Of a stretch of DNA of 6,427 bases, positions 6,055-6,427 are shown piece after piece; position 1 is the first letter of the stretch, and every line of letters begins with the position of its first letter. Made by a program: the position numbers and the translations under genes. The notes under the pieces were generated by a model. It had not been told where the DNA came from. It worked only from the letters and a program-made list of their open reading frames with translations, and ran no database searches. Source of the stretch: an uncultured Pseudomonadota bacterium (GTDB lineage Bacteria > Pseudomonadota > Alphaproteobacteria > Rs-D84); assembly GCA_946628805.1 (NCBI GenBank), contig CAMOXB010000117.1:1-6427 (forward strand). Direction: 5' to 3'.

Positions 6055-6059
6055 CCCCT
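6055..6059 (-). promoter_or_regulatory. Ribosome binding site that fixes the lspA start
   Basis: AGGGG on the minus strand lies five bases before the ATG at 6049. The upstream in-frame ATG at 6097 has no comparable purine box and falls within the -35 region of the likely promoter. Confidence 0.75.
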
Positions 6060-6068
6060 GTTTTCAAA

Positions 6069-6097
6069 AATATAGCAATTAGTAAACGTAAAATCAA
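6069..6097 (-). promoter_or_regulatory. Extended -10 promoter for lspA-yidC
   Basis: On the minus strand, TTGATT (6097-6092; four of six match TTGACA) is separated by exactly 17 bases from TATATT (6074-6069; five of six match TATAAT). The -10 is preceded by TGC, so it forms an extended TGnTATATT element. Transcription would start near 6062, leaving a leader of about a dozen bases that carries the lspA Shine-Dalgarno. It sits in the 58-base gap after the antiporter gene and would let lspA-yidC be expressed independently of it. Confidence 0.55.
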
Positions 6098-6107
6098 ATA
6101 TAAATCA

Positions 6108-6427
6108 TTATTTTACATCAATAGGCTTTTTAACATTTTCATACCCATTTTCACGCAAATAATTCATTAAAGAATTTATTTTTGCTTTCGAAAGTCCTAA
6201 TCCAGCCATCACATTAGATCCCATAATAAAAGAAGATTCAATAATTTCTGGGGTCGCGGCTTTTACACCTAAATGCAACAATTCACGCGATGATTTCAGA
6301 CTGTGCGCACGCGCAAATACTTTTATACGTGGCGAAATTGCATGAACAGTTTGAACGATATCACGTGCAACGACTTCATCATTTAATGCGATGACAACAG
6401 CACGAGTTTTGCGAACCTTTAATCCCG
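6108..6427 (-). CDS. C-terminal fragment of a Kef-type (CPA2) cation:proton antiporter
   Basis: Only the last 105 residues are in the window; the 5' end lies beyond base 6427, and the first full codon on this strand is at 6425. The fragment reads as the second half of a TrkA-N/RCK nucleotide-binding domain: a strand with RAVVIALND, a helix (VVARDIVQTVHAI), ISPRIKVFARAHS, then ELLHLGVKAATPEIIESSFI and a closing helix with GLGLSKAK. In KefB/KefC-like proteins the same run (AI.D, P...I.ARA.D, L...GV......E..E.S......L..LGL) ends the ligand-sensing domain that gates potassium efflux through the membrane part. A stand-alone TrkA-type regulator or a RosB-type transporter cannot be excluded without the upstream part. 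The short Lys-rich end (NVKKPIDVK) follows the domain with no extra tail. Its stop codon is 58 bases before lspA. Confidence 0.8.
   Translation of the reverse strand, partial: GLKVRKTRAVVIALNDEVVARDIVQTVHAISPRIKVFARAHSLKSSRELLHLGVKAATPEIIESSFIMGSNVMAGLGLSKAKINSLMNYLRENGYENVKKPIDVK

Noticed and set aside
6050..6097. Sixteen extra N-terminal codons for LspA (start at 6097)
   Set aside because: The upstream ATG lacks a Shine-Dalgarno and overlaps the -35 hexamer; the inner Met at 6049 has AGGGG at good distance and gives a normal LspA terminus.

Overview
This looks like a chromosomal segment of an AT-rich, probably host-associated alphaproteobacterium from a little-studied lineage. The evidence is the low GC by eye, the alphaproteobacterial form of LspA (NRGVSF around its conserved Asn), a small gene at 3191-3544 that resembles a family I recall mainly from Rhodospirillales-type genomes, and a periplasm-facing VirB10-family protein. 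I cannot name the species. The gene content fits an RF32/Holosporales/Rickettsiales-like relative, but that placement is inference.

Layout. The left half reads on the plus strand. A SPOR-domain protein (1-573, probably cut by the window edge) is followed after 6 bases by a very large VirB10/TrbI-family protein (580-2994), and the unit ends in a strong terminator (2993-3020). A gene-free stretch of about 170 bases follows. It holds an imperfect inverted repeat, a candidate -10 element and a second terminator-like hairpin just upstream of the next ribosome binding site. Two small plus-strand genes come next (3191-3544 and 3571-3903). They meet the right-hand, minus-strand genes at a shared bidirectional terminator (3902-3925). 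On the minus strand, in transcription order, are the C-terminal end of a Kef/CPA2-type cation:proton antiporter (6108-6427, running off the window), lspA (lipoprotein signal peptidase) and yidC (membrane insertase). lspA and yidC are 14 bases apart and probably share the extended -10 promoter seen just upstream of lspA.

How the genes work together. The right side is cell-envelope housekeeping: LspA matures lipoproteins and YidC inserts membrane proteins. The left side looks like the 3' end of an operon for an envelope-spanning type IV secretion or conjugation channel. In it, a peptidoglycan-binding SPOR protein is paired with an enlarged VirB10. That VirB10 carries a periplasmic Ig-like domain, a Pro/Glu-rich linker and a roughly 200-residue Cys-containing C-terminal extension absent from classical VirB10. 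No other secretion genes are inside the window, so the type of system cannot be settled here. The two small genes are not recognised functionally; the second has a His...Cys arrangement that could be a papain/NlpC-P60-like fold.

The most unusual items are the VirB10 architecture, the SPOR-VirB10 pair, the small two-gene cassette with its structured leader, and a CxxC-containing insertion in LspA.
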